Part shown: in pieces, positions 26,067 through 34,587 of the stretch
How positions within the stretch are numbered: position 1 is the first letter of the stretch
Layout of the letters: the number at the start of each line of letters is the position of its first letter
Origin: Sporichthya polymorpha DSM 43042
GTDB lineage: Bacteria > Actinomycetota > Actinomycetes > Sporichthyales > Sporichthyaceae
Length of the DNA stretch: 64,000 nt
Assembly: GCF_000384115.1 (NCBI RefSeq)
Contig: NZ_KB913029.1
Location: 1,212,907-1,276,906 of the forward strand
Direction of reading: 5' to 3'
The notes under the pieces: model-generated
The model's input: the letters and a program-made list of their open reading frames with translations, nothing else
Told to the model about the DNA's origin: nothing
The model's database searches: none
Program-made: the position numbers and the translations under genes

Positions 26067-27677
26067 ATGGACAACGTCGACGTCATCGTCATCGGGGCGG
26101 GCCACAACGGGCTCGTGGCCGCGAACTACATCGCCGACGCCGGCCGGCGGGTGCTCGTCGTCGAGGCCAACCCCGAGATCGGCGGCTTCACCGCGTCGCA
26201 GCGTGCGATCCCGGCGGCGCCGGACCACCTGACGCACCCGTACTCGTTCGACCCCTTCTTCTGGGACTCGTTCCCACCGGCGACCGAGCTCGGCCTCGAC
26301 CGCTACGGCCTTCGGCGGGTGCGTGTCGACCCCGGCCTGGTGTACCTCGACCCCGACGACGCCTCGCTCGCGTTCTGGGAGGACCCGCGGGAGACGGCGC
26401 GCGAGATCGAGCGGTACTCCAAGGTGGACGCCGCGTCCTACCTGGAATTCGCCCGCCTGCTGCGCGCCTTCAGTGACATCGCCCTCGCGTACTTCGTGGC
26501 GAACCCGGTGCGGTTCGACGTCCGGCCCCTCGCCCGCACGGCACGGCACGCGCTGCGGCACCGCAAGTACCTGCGCGACATCGCGGCCCTCGCCACCGGG
26601 ACGGCGGCCGAGGCGATCGCCGACCGCTTCACCCACCCCGTCGTCCGCAACGCACTGCACGCCGCGGCCGGGTCGACGATCCCCAACTCCGCCGACGGCA
26701 GCGGCGCAGGCTTCCTCTGGCTCGCCAACCAGCACCGCCACTCGCACCAGCACCCCCTTGGGGGTATCCAGTCACTGCCCAACGCCCTCGCGAAGCGCCT
26801 GACCTCTCACGGCGGGAGGGTCGAGGTCAACGCCCCGGTCGCGGAGATCTTGGTCCGGGACGGCCGCGCCGTCGGCGTCAAGCTCCGTGACGGCCGGGAG
26901 ATCGCCGCGACCGAGGCCGTCGTCGCGAGCTGCGACCCCAAGACCGCCCTCGGCAAGCTCCTGCCGGAATCCGCACTCCCGGCGAAGCTCCGCTCGCGCG
27001 TCGACAACATCGCGGTGCGCAACGGCGGCTACGGGCAGATGAAGGTCGACCTCGCGTTCTCGGGCCGACTCTCCCTGGACCGCTACGCCAAGCGCCGCGG
27101 AGACGGACTCGACCTGCGCCGCCCCATGCACGTGCTCGCGACCGAGGACGGTATCGAGCGAGCATTCGCCCGCTCCGCCGCCGGCCTGCTGCCCCACTCC
27201 GACGACTTCAGCATGTGGAACGTGATCCCGACCGGCGTGGACCCGTCCCAGGCGCCCGCCGGACAGGACAACTTCTACTGCTACCTCGCGGTCGCGCCCT
27301 ACGAGGTCGAGGGTGGCTGGGACACCGCCGACAGCGCCGGCCTGACGATGCGTCAGCGAGCAGGAGACGCCGTCGTCGCGAAGCTCGGCCGCTTCTACGA
27401 CGGCGTCGAGACGCTGGAGATCGGCCGCCGCGTCCTCACCAACACCGACTTCGAGGCCCTGGTCGGGGCGAGCGGCGGCAACATCACGCACGTCGACATG
27501 ACGCTGAGCCGCGGCGGCCCGCGGCGCCCGGCCCGCGGCCTCGCCGGCTACCGCTCCCCGGTCCCCGGCCTGTACCTCGGGGGGTCCGGCTCGCACCCGA
27601 GTGGCGGCATCACCGGCGCACCGGGCTACATGGTCGCCCGCGAACTCCTCCGCGACCGCCGGAAGCAGCACAAGTGA
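26067..27677 (+). CDS. Phytoene-desaturase-like FAD oxidoreductase
   Basis: A 536-residue flavoprotein. The dinucleotide motif VIGAGHNGLVAANYIADAGRRVLVVEA lies at 8-34 with GG after it. The C-terminal FAD-closing motif is LYLGGSGSHPSGGITGAPGYMVAREL. It resembles the CrtI/PYROXD2 family, which desaturates or oxidises polyprenyl or other lipophilic chains; no phytoene synthase is nearby, so carotenoid work is unlikely. The ATG at 26067 has a GAGG site. It is first of four genes overlapping by 4 nt, under the TGTCTAT operator. Confidence 0.87.
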   Translation: MDNVDVIVIGAGHNGLVAANYIADAGRRVLVVEANPEIGGFTASQRAIPAAPDHLTHPYSFDPFFWDSFPPATELGLDRYGLRRVRVDPGLVYLDPDDASLAFWEDPRETAREIERYSKVDAASYLEFARLLRAFSDIALAYFVANPVRFDVRPLARTARHALRHRKYLRDIAALATGTAAEAIADRFTHPVVRNALHAAAGSTIPNSADGSGAGFLWLANQHRHSHQHPLGGIQSLPNALAKRLTSHGGRVEVNAPVAEILVRDGRAVGVKLRDGREIAATEAVVASCDPKTALGKLLPESALPAKLRSRVDNIAVRNGGYGQMKVDLAFSGRLSLDRYAKRRGDGLDLRRPMHVLATEDGIERAFARSAAGLLPHSDDFSMWNVIPTGVDPSQAPAGQDNFYCYLAVAPYEVEGGWDTADSAGLTMRQRAGDAVVAKLGRFYDGVETLEIGRRVLTNTDFEALVGASGGNITHVDMTLSRGGPRRPARGLAGYRSPVPGLYLGGSGSHPSGGITGAPGYMVARELLRDRRKQHK

Positions 27678-28720
27678 CCGCCCTGCACGAGCATCCCACG
27701 CCGACCGCAGCCGGCCCGGCGCCGCAGCGGCGTCCGGGCCCCCTGACCTTCTGGTCCGCGGTCGGTGCGCTCACGATCGCGCTGACGGCCTACTGCTGGA
27801 CGCGGTGGATCCTCTCCGGGAACTTCACCCGGGCCGAAACGGGGACGGACTCCTACGACTATCTCTGGTACCTGCGGACGTTCGAGATCACCGCCACGGC
27901 GGCCGGCGTGGTCATGCTGTGGTGCTGGGTGATCCGCCCCTGGCGCCGGAGTCGGCACGTGCCGATCGACGGCAAGATCTTGCTCGGGATGATGTTCGCC
28001 TACGTCGTCGACCCGACGCTGAACGTCTTCAACTCCGCGTTCGCAATGAACGCCCACTCGGTCAGTTACGGCTCGTGGGGCCCGTGGCTCCCGCTGGGCT
28101 GGAGCGCCGACGAGGAACGCTTCGCCGAGGGCCTGCTGTGGGCCCCGCAGCTCTACATGTACTTCGGGCTCTTCGCCGCCATGGCCGGTTGCGTGGCGCT
28201 GCGGTGGCTGCGGCGCCGCTGCCCCCGGGCGAGCAACCCGACCCTCTACGCGACCGTCTTCGTGGCGTTCACGCCGCTCGCGTTCGTCGTCGAGATGATC
28301 TTCCTGGTCCTGCCGCAGCTCTACGTTTTCCCCGGCGTCCCGAGCAACTTCAGTGTGTTCACCGGCGAGGTGTACCAGTACCCGTTCTACCAGGCGCTGT
28401 TCGCCGCCGTGTTCGGCCTGATGGTCACCTGGCTGCGCGACTCGGTCGACGAGACCGGGCGCTCCGCCGTCGAGCGCGGCGTCGACCGTCTCCCGATCGC
28501 CGAGTGGCGGCGGCACGCGATGTCGTTCTGCGCGGTGACCGGCTTCTGCACGGCGTCGGCGCTGAGCTACTTCCTGCCCTACGGGTACGCCTCGATGTCG
28601 GCGGACACCTACGTCGAGCTCCCCTCCTACCTCGCCCCGGCCGCCTACTGTGGCGTCGAGGGCAAGCCGATGTGTGCGTCCGAATACCTCGACCGACTGC
28701 AGAACGGCACGACTGAATGA
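27674..28720 (+). CDS. AveC-family integral membrane protein (1)
   Basis: A 348-residue protein with about seven hydrophobic helices. The block DGKILLGMMFAYVVDPTLNVFNS and the following GSWGPWLPLGW and LLWAPQLYMYF align with corresponding positions of the protein at 38449-39597, including DPxxNxF-x(n)-GSW. I assign both to the family named after the avermectin spirocyclase AveC. Known AveC acts on a polyketide spiroketal, but this window has no polyketide synthase, so the reaction here is unknown. It ends with cysteine-containing segments AAYCGVEGKPMCA. GTG start, 4-nt overlap on both sides. Confidence 0.7.
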   Translation: MTALHEHPTPTAAGPAPQRRPGPLTFWSAVGALTIALTAYCWTRWILSGNFTRAETGTDSYDYLWYLRTFEITATAAGVVMLWCWVIRPWRRSRHVPIDGKILLGMMFAYVVDPTLNVFNSAFAMNAHSVSYGSWGPWLPLGWSADEERFAEGLLWAPQLYMYFGLFAAMAGCVALRWLRRRCPRASNPTLYATVFVAFTPLAFVVEMIFLVLPQLYVFPGVPSNFSVFTGEVYQYPFYQALFAAVFGLMVTWLRDSVDETGRSAVERGVDRLPIAEWRRHAMSFCAVTGFCTASALSYFLPYGYASMSADTYVELPSYLAPAAYCGVEGKPMCASEYLDRLQNGTTE

Positions 28721-29352
28721 GCAAGAAGGCTCCGGAGACGGTGCAGGCGCGGACCGGCGCCCGCCGTCGGGAGGCGACGCAGACCGCCATCGTGGACGCG
28801 ATGCGCGCGCTGCTGCTGGCCGGCGAGCCGTTCTCCACACTGTCCGTCGAGCAGATCGCGAGTGCCGCCGGCCTCTCCCGCGCGACCTTCTACCTCCACT
28901 TCGCGGACAAGAAGGAGGTCATGATCCGCCTGGCCCACGAGATCGTGGAGCAGCGGTTCGTGATCGGGGCCGAACCCCTCGCTGACCCCCACATCAGCCG
29001 GGACGCGGTGAACGCCGTCGTCACCGAGATGGTCGACCGCTGGATCGACGACGCTCCCCTGCTCGAAGCGCTCATTGAACTCGCCGAGCAGGACGCGGCG
29101 GTGAACCAGAACTGGATGGATGCGGTCCACGAGGTCGGCGAGATGGGCGCGAAGCTGATGTCCGCCCACTGGGGCGGCGGGACGGGCGCGTACGACGACC
29201 CGGAGACCCTCGGCAAGGTCCTGGCCTGGATGTTCGAACGCTCGGCGCACCAGCTGACGCGCGACCGGTCGGCCCGCGACTCCGTGATCGCCGCCATCTC
29301 GGAGGTGCTCTGGCGCGTGTTCGAGTACCGGCCACCTCGCGGCCGGGCATGA
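28717..29352 (+). CDS. TetR-family regulator (1), paralogue of the one at 39736
   Basis: A 211-residue TetR regulator. The DNA-binding helix-turn-helix is FSTLSVEQIASAAGLSRATFYLHFADKKEV (about 38-67). The ligand domain contains LAWMFERSAHQLTRD and ends EVLWRVFEYR. These segments match the TetR at 39736 (RATFYLHFKDKSE, FTWMFERSCHQILRD, IIWRVLDYR), so the two are paralogues. It overlaps the AveC-family gene by 4 nt. It is the likely binder of the TGTCTAT sites at 26 and 39.7 kb. Confidence 0.9.
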   Translation: MSKKAPETVQARTGARRREATQTAIVDAMRALLLAGEPFSTLSVEQIASAAGLSRATFYLHFADKKEVMIRLAHEIVEQRFVIGAEPLADPHISRDAVNAVVTEMVDRWIDDAPLLEALIELAEQDAAVNQNWMDAVHEVGEMGAKLMSAHWGGGTGAYDDPETLGKVLAWMFERSAHQLTRDRSARDSVIAAISEVLWRVFEYRPPRGRA

Positions 29353-30017
29353 CCGCCGCGGCTCCGGCGCCACGCGGACCCCGGCGCCGGACCTCGGCGG
29401 AGGTGCAGCACGGCATCCTCACCGCCGCCCGTGACGCCTTCGCCGGCGAAGGGTACGACGGCACCGCCACGCGGCGGATCGCCGCCGCGGCGGGTGTCGC
29501 GGAGACACTGATCTTCCGTCACTTCGGTTCCAAGGCAGGGCTCTACCGGGTCGCGATCCTGGAGTCGTCTCCCTGGCTCATCCGCGAGTTCCGATGGACC
29601 CGCCGGCCCGAGGTCGAGCCCGAGACGAGCGCGCGGAACTGGGCGAACCATGTCCTGACGGTCGTCGAGGGCAACCGGGTGATGCTGGCCGGGCTGCTCA
29701 ACCACGGCCTGCCGATCACCGGCGACCCGGAACTCACGGCGGAGGTCCAGGCCGTGCGGCGCGAGCTCTTCCGCGTGCTCGACCGCGGCGCGCGGGACGC
29801 GGTCGGGCGGGCGACGCCGGGCGTCGGGATCGCCCTCGCGGCCCGCAGCGCCTTCGCGACCTTCGTCTCGGTGTCCGCGTACGCGGCACTCTTCGACGTG
29901 CCGGACCCGGACGCGCTCGACGTCGACAGCCGGGCGGAGCTGGTCCGGCTCGCCGCGACCGCTCTCCTCGCCGCCGCGACGGAACCCGGCCGGTCGACTC
30001 AGGCGTCCGGGGCGTAG
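29349..30017 (+). CDS. TetR-family regulator (2)
   Basis: A 222-residue TetR regulator of a different subgroup. The helix-turn-helix YDGTATRRIAAAAGVAETLIFRHFGSKAGLYRVAI lies at about 37-71. The ligand domain shows no similarity to the adjacent TetR beyond the fold. It is last in the four-gene operon, overlapping its neighbour by 4 nt. Its 3' end overlaps the convergent AAA+ ATPase gene by 19 bp. Confidence 0.88.
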   Translation: MTAAAPAPRGPRRRTSAEVQHGILTAARDAFAGEGYDGTATRRIAAAAGVAETLIFRHFGSKAGLYRVAILESSPWLIREFRWTRRPEVEPETSARNWANHVLTVVEGNRVMLAGLLNHGLPITGDPELTAEVQAVRRELFRVLDRGARDAVGRATPGVGIALAARSAFATFVSVSAYAALFDVPDPDALDVDSRAELVRLAATALLAAATEPGRSTQASGA

Positions 30018-30826
30018 GACGCGATCATCGCGACCAGGCCGCCGCGCAGACCTTCGTCGTCGGTCAGGGTGCCGGCGATCGCGGCGGTGGCGGCGTCGAC
30101 GAACCCGATGCCCGCGCGGATGAGACAGGCCGCCGTGATGAGTGTGCGGGTGGAGGCGACTTCGCGCAGGCCGGCGTCGTCGAGACGACGGATGGCGGCG
30201 CCGAGGCGGATGAGCGCCTGCGCGTCCTCCGCCCGGACGTCGACCTCGCCGCGCAGGATGTTCAGCTCCACCTCGGGCGAGGGATAGGTGAGCTCGACGG
30301 CGACCATGCGCTGGCGGGTGGACGTCTTCAGGTCCTTGAGGACGCTCTGGTACCCGGGGTTGTAACTGATGACCAGTTGGAAACCCTCCGCGGCGCGGAG
30401 CACCTCGCCGCCCCGCCGTTCCAGGTTCAGCTCGCGGCGGTGGTCGGCGAGCGAGTGGATCGCGACGGTCGCGTCCTGGCGTGCCTCGACGATCTCGTCG
30501 AGGTAGCAGATCCCGCCCTCGCGGACGGCGCGCGTGAGCGGACCGTCCTGCCACACGGTCTCCCCACCGGAGAGGACGTAACGGCCGAGCAGGTCGGAGG
30601 CGGTCATGTCCTCGTGGCAGGAGACGGTGAAAAGTGGCACGCCCGCCTCGGCGGCGACATGCTCGACCAGACGCGTCTTGCCGCACCCGGTCGGCCCCTT
30701 GAGCATCACCGGCAGACCCTCGCGTCGGGCCGCGCGGAACAGCTCGACCTCGTTGCCGACCGGCACGTAGCGGGGTACGCCGGTCGCAATGAGGGCCGGC
30801 GTGGGGGTCGTCGTGGTCAGGGTCAT
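29999..30826 (-). CDS. MoxR-type AAA+ ATPase of the CbbQ/NirQ/NorQ group
   Basis: A 275-residue AAA+ ATPase. Walker A is GPTGCGKT (44-51), Walker B is GGICYLDEIVEARQD with Asp110-Glu111, and the pre-sensor segment is NPGYQSVLKDLKTSTRQR. The C-terminal helical domain matches the CbbQ_C type. Relatives work with a VWA partner (CbbO or NorD) to activate or insert metal into enzymes such as Rubisco or nitric oxide reductase; neither target is in the window. The ATG overlaps the VWA gene stop by 4 nt. Last gene of the nine-gene operon. Confidence 0.88.
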   Translation of the reverse strand: MTLTTTTPTPALIATGVPRYVPVGNEVELFRAARREGLPVMLKGPTGCGKTRLVEHVAAEAGVPLFTVSCHEDMTASDLLGRYVLSGGETVWQDGPLTRAVREGGICYLDEIVEARQDATVAIHSLADHRRELNLERRGGEVLRAAEGFQLVISYNPGYQSVLKDLKTSTRQRMVAVELTYPSPEVELNILRGEVDVRAEDAQALIRLGAAIRRLDDAGLREVASTRTLITAACLIRAGIGFVDAATAAIAGTLTDDEGLRGGLVAMIASYAPDA

Positions 30827-32535
30827 GCGCGTACTCCTCCTCCTCGCCGCCGGGCCGGGACCGGAGCCTCGGCCGAGCGGATGGAACGTCGGCTGGCCGC
30901 AGCGGTGCGGACGGCCCGGGCGAACAGCGGACGGATGTGGGCGGGCAGCGCCCCGGCGTCGACGAGTCGGGCCTGCGGGAGCTCCTGCCAGATCCGGTCC
31001 ACGGCGGGATCGGGGCCGTGGCCGGCGTCCACGCTGATGCGCACACAGCCGACGCCGCGGGCGATCGCCGCGTGGAGCGCGTGACGGCAATCGGCCTCGG
31101 CGTAGTCGCCCTCGTAGTCCGACTCGTAGGGGAAGCCGTCCCCGACCATCACCAGCAGACGTCGAGTCGTTCCCGCCTCGCGCTCCAGGACGGCGGTGGC
31201 GTGGCGCACCGCGGCGCCCAGACGGGTGAAGCCGTGCGGTTCGATGCGAGCCAGGCGTTTCCGGGCGCCGGAGTCGTAACGGTCGGCGAAAGACTTCACA
31301 CGCAGGAAGCGGACGTCCTGCCGCCCCGCCGACAGGAACCCGAACGCGGCGACGGGGTTGCCCAGCCGGTCGAGTGCCCCGGTCAGGGCGTCCACGATCC
31401 GGCGGTGCTCGTCGTACTGGCGACGGCCGTCGACGGAGTCGGCGCTGGACGAGGTCGCGTCGAGCAGGACGAGAACGCCGAGGTCGCGTCCGGTCCGCCG
31501 CGGCTGCGCATAGACGCGCGCCTCGCGGGTGTCCCCGGCCGCGCGGTCGGCGACCAGGTCGACGAGTGCGTTCAGGTCGAGAACGTCGCCGGACTCGTGG
31601 CCCGTGCGGTACTCGGCGGCGTGGCCCAACGCGGCGAGTTGTCGGCGCAGCGCGCGGTCCTCCACGACGAGCGGACACCCGTCGAGCTCCACCTCCGGAG
31701 GGTCGAACTCGGCGACGACGCAGCGGTCGGGCCGGAGCACCTGCCTCCGGACGTCCCATTCGGGATAGTGCGATCCCCGCGGGACGGGTCGGCTGTCGAC
31801 GACCCGCCCCGGCAACGCCACGGCGAGCCGTCGGGCGTGCTCGCCCGGCCGTCCGGGCCCGCGGTCCTCGCCGGTCGAGTTGTCCCCGCCCCCGCCGCCA
31901 CCCTCGCCGGGCGACCGGCCCATGCCGAGCAGCTTGCGGAAGACCGAGGACAGCGGGCTGGACCCCGGCATGGAGAACATCTCCAGGACCCGCGAGGACT
32001 CGGCCTCGTCGGGGTCGAGTTCGGGAACGCCCCCGTCGAGGCGGAGGTCGTCCGCCGGCGAGATCGGAGTCGAACCAGAGTCCGCAACTGCGGCTCGCCG
32101 GACCTGACCCGGCCTCAGTTCCCCGAACCACGGGGGCGGTCCGGCGATCGGACGCCGCCGCTCCTGCGCCCAGGCCAGCGACTCCGCCGCGCTGGCGGAG
32201 CAGGGGCCGGGGACGGCACCCGCGATTCGAGCAGCGACGCGGGGCGGCAGGACCGGAACCGTGGTCGCCGCCCGCGCCACCTCGAGGGCGAGGTACCGGG
32301 GGTGCAGCCGACGGTGCCCGGCCAGCCGCTTGACCATCGCGAGGTCGAGACCCCCCGCCGCGATCAGCGCCGCCTGGGTCAGCACGGTCGCCTCGACGAG
32401 CGCCGGATCCGTCGGCGGGACGAAGATCGTCCGGCCGTCGGTCCAGGCCCGCTCGCCGGTCGCGGGGGCCACCGTGAGGGAGCGACCCGCGACCGCGGAG
32501 GCGAGCAGGTTCAGTCGATCGAGTTCGTCGAGCAC
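30823..32535 (-). CDS. NorD/CbbO-like VWA-domain protein
   Basis: A 570-residue protein. The von Willebrand A domain occupies about 350-530. Its MIDAS reads DATSS (Asp359, Thr361, Ser363), a variant of DxSxS, followed by GFTRLGAAVRHATAVL and VMVGDGFPYESDY. The N-terminal half is mostly helical, with a Gly-rich, low-complexity linker near 207-235 (six consecutive Gly). It pairs with the NorQ-like ATPase as a chaperone complex. GTG start at 32535 overlaps the upstream exported-protein gene by 25 nt. Confidence 0.85.
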   Translation of the reverse strand: MLDELDRLNLLASAVAGRSLTVAPATGERAWTDGRTIFVPPTDPALVEATVLTQAALIAAGGLDLAMVKRLAGHRRLHPRYLALEVARAATTVPVLPPRVAARIAGAVPGPCSASAAESLAWAQERRRPIAGPPPWFGELRPGQVRRAAVADSGSTPISPADDLRLDGGVPELDPDEAESSRVLEMFSMPGSSPLSSVFRKLLGMGRSPGEGGGGGGDNSTGEDRGPGRPGEHARRLAVALPGRVVDSRPVPRGSHYPEWDVRRQVLRPDRCVVAEFDPPEVELDGCPLVVEDRALRRQLAALGHAAEYRTGHESGDVLDLNALVDLVADRAAGDTREARVYAQPRRTGRDLGVLVLLDATSSSADSVDGRRQYDEHRRIVDALTGALDRLGNPVAAFGFLSAGRQDVRFLRVKSFADRYDSGARKRLARIEPHGFTRLGAAVRHATAVLEREAGTTRRLLVMVGDGFPYESDYEGDYAEADCRHALHAAIARGVGCVRISVDAGHGPDPAVDRIWQELPQARLVDAGALPAHIRPLFARAVRTAAASRRSIRSAEAPVPARRRGGGVRA

Positions 32536-33065
32536 GGCGTCGATGGATTCTCGCGGGCGGTTCGCACGAGGACAGCGATCTGACGGAGGGTTAGGTCACC
32601 CGGAGCGATCGCCTTGCCGCCCGTGTCCGCGAGTGCGTCGAGACCGTCCGCGAACGCGTCCACGCCCTGATTGGCCATCTCGTTGCCCGCCGCGAACGGT
32701 GCGATCACGGCCCGGACCTGGTCGATGTACCCGGGTGCCTCGGTGCGCAGTTGCTGCACGCCCTGTGCACCCTGGGCGAGGAACTGGGCCTGCGCCGTGC
32801 CGAGCGGGTCCGGCAGCGGCTGCGAGAGCGCGGCGAGCGCGATGCCGTACACCACGGACGGGCCCGCGACGGAGCCGGTCGAGAGTGCGTCCAGCAGCGC
32901 GGAGAACCCGGTCACCCGCGCCGCGGGGCAGGGTCCGGCCGCCGTCGTCGGCACCGGCGTGTTCGGCAACTCGGCGGCCTGCGCGCTCCCCGCGACCACG
33001 GGAGCGCTGCCCAGCAGTACTCCGAGCATCCCGGCGGTGACACCGCACCGCGTGGCGATCTTCAT
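32511..33065 (-). CDS. Exported protein of unknown function
   Basis: A 184-residue protein with a signal peptide (MKIATR, hydrophobic core, cleavage expected after GSAQA near residue 29). The mature part is Ala-rich and helical, with two cysteines (about 46 and 178) that could form a disulphide. No family recognised. It lies between the binding-protein gene (28-nt gap) and the VWA gene (25-nt overlap). A role outside the membrane, alongside the lipoprotein, is inferred from position. Confidence 0.72.
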   Translation of the reverse strand: MKIATRCGVTAGMLGVLLGSAPVVAGSAQAAELPNTPVPTTAAGPCPAARVTGFSALLDALSTGSVAGPSVVYGIALAALSQPLPDPLGTAQAQFLAQGAQGVQQLRTEAPGYIDQVRAVIAPFAAGNEMANQGVDAFADGLDALADTGGKAIAPGDLTLRQIAVLVRTARENPSTPCSTNSID

Positions 33066-33093
33066 GACGACTCCTTCCGTTCGTGCGCCGCGA

Positions 33094-34587
33094 TCAGCCC
33101 TTGGGGCAGTTCAACGCCGGGCCCGGGCCCTGGGTGAACTTCTTGCCCTTGACGACGACGATCCCGAAGCACAGCTTCTTCGGGGCGCTCTTGCCCTTGG
33201 TGAAGTCGAGGGGGTACGTCATGCCACCGAGCGACTCCCCCTTGATCTGGTAGACGCCCTTGAAGACGTCCGCCGCGGTGGGGTTCTCCGCCGGCAGGTT
33301 CACCGCGGCCGCGCCGAAGAAGGCACCGGCCGCCCAGCCGAGGATGTTGCTGCCGTCCGGCGCCACACCGGGGGCGTACCGAGCGAGCGCGTCGATGAAG
33401 GTCCGCACGCCCTCGACGTTCGTCGCCGTCCACGGCGCGATCTTCGTGCCGATCACGATGCCGTCGACGACGTCCGCCTTCGGCAGCCCGGCGTTCACGA
33501 CGATGTCACCCGTGCCGAGCATCGGCCGGTAGTTCTGCCGCGCACAGTCCGAGGCGAACCGCTCGATGCTGGCCGAGTCCATCCCGAAGACGAGCAGGTC
33601 GGCGCCGGCTTGCTTGGCAGCGAGGCAGTTGGCCGTGTAGTCCGGCTGGGTCAGCGAAGGCCGGGCCGCCATCATCGGCGTGAGGCCGATGGACTTCATG
33701 TAGGCGGGGTCCTTCCACGTCGCGTCGAACAGGTCGCAGATGCTGAAGTCACTGCACGCGAACGAGGCGACCTTCGTCTTGCCGGCGCGCACGGCCTCCT
33801 GCGCGACCGCGCCGATGATGGCCTTGGCGAACATGTCGCCGGCCGGGAACGCCGTGACCGTGTAGGGGTTCTCGTAGAACTGGTTGAGACCGCCCTCGGA
33901 GCTGAAGGTCACGATCTTCTTCGCGTTCAAGTACTCGTTGTTGCCCGCCGGAGCGAAGCCGAGGGTGTTCTGGACGAACGCGATGACGTTCCGCTGCTCC
34001 ACGAACTCCTTGACGAGCGAGTTGTAGCGGGCCGGGTCGCCGCCGTCGTCACCGACCAGCACGTTGATCGGGTGGCCGTTCGCTCCGCCATTGGCGTTCG
34101 CGTGGCTGGCCCAGACGCGCGCCCCGGTGGTGGTCCCACCGACCAGCGCGCCGATCGGACCGGAGAAGGTGCCGACGAGCCCGACGTTGATCGGGCTGAG
34201 GTTGGCGACCTTCGGGGTGTTGGTCTTGGCGGTGCCGCTGTTGCCGGCGCCGGCCGTTGCGGCCGTACCGGCACCGGCGGCCGGCTTGGTGCCGGTGTTC
34301 GTCCCGGCGGTCGCGGGGGCCGCCGCACCACCCGCCGCCGGTGCGCCGGCAGCGGGCGCCGCGGCCGGGCCGGCGACACCACCCGCGGGAGCGTCGGCCG
34401 CCGCGCCCGAGACGCCCGCACCCGGGTCCGCGACGGCCGGCGGTGCACTGACGGCGCCGACGCCGGCGGCGGCAGCGACCTCGGCCTCGGGGTTGCGGTT
34501 TCCGCACCCGGTGAGCGAGGCGGCCAGCGCCAGGGCGAGCAGCGTCACCGCGCTCCGCGAAACGCGACCGGACCTACTGCGAGACAT
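33094..34587 (-). CDS. Lipoprotein substrate-binding protein, Liv/amide type (1)
   Basis: A 497-residue ABC-transporter binding protein of the type-I periplasmic fold (Peripla_BP_6). The N-terminus has a lipobox LAASLTGC. A low-complexity Ala/Gly/Pro linker of about 90 residues (32-120) tethers the binding domain to the membrane. The domain starts INVGLVGTFSGPIGALVGG. Four cysteines in CSDFSICD and near the C-terminus may pair. The ATG at 34587 follows an AGAAGGAG site and overlaps the permease gene by 14 nt. Ligand unknown; the Liv-type family binds amino acids, amides and aromatic acids. Confidence 0.88.
   Translation of the reverse strand: MSRSRSGRVSRSAVTLLALALAASLTGCGNRNPEAEVAAAAGVGAVSAPPAVADPGAGVSGAAADAPAGGVAGPAAAPAAGAPAAGGAAAPATAGTNTGTKPAAGAGTAATAGAGNSGTAKTNTPKVANLSPINVGLVGTFSGPIGALVGGTTTGARVWASHANANGGANGHPINVLVGDDGGDPARYNSLVKEFVEQRNVIAFVQNTLGFAPAGNNEYLNAKKIVTFSSEGGLNQFYENPYTVTAFPAGDMFAKAIIGAVAQEAVRAGKTKVASFACSDFSICDLFDATWKDPAYMKSIGLTPMMAARPSLTQPDYTANCLAAKQAGADLLVFGMDSASIERFASDCARQNYRPMLGTGDIVVNAGLPKADVVDGIVIGTKIAPWTATNVEGVRTFIDALARYAPGVAPDGSNILGWAAGAFFGAAAVNLPAENPTAADVFKGVYQIKGESLGGMTYPLDFTKGKSAPKKLCFGIVVVKGKKFTQGPGPALNCPKG

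Noticed and set aside
26067-27677. Carotenoid phytoene desaturase
   Set aside because: No phytoene synthase, cyclase or other crt gene is present, and the sequence is closer in layout to the broad PYROXD2-like group.
29999-32535. CbbQ/CbbO Rubisco activase or NorQ/NorD for nitric oxide reductase
   Set aside because: No Rubisco, nor or CO-dehydrogenase structural genes occur in the window. Only the chaperone families can be claimed.
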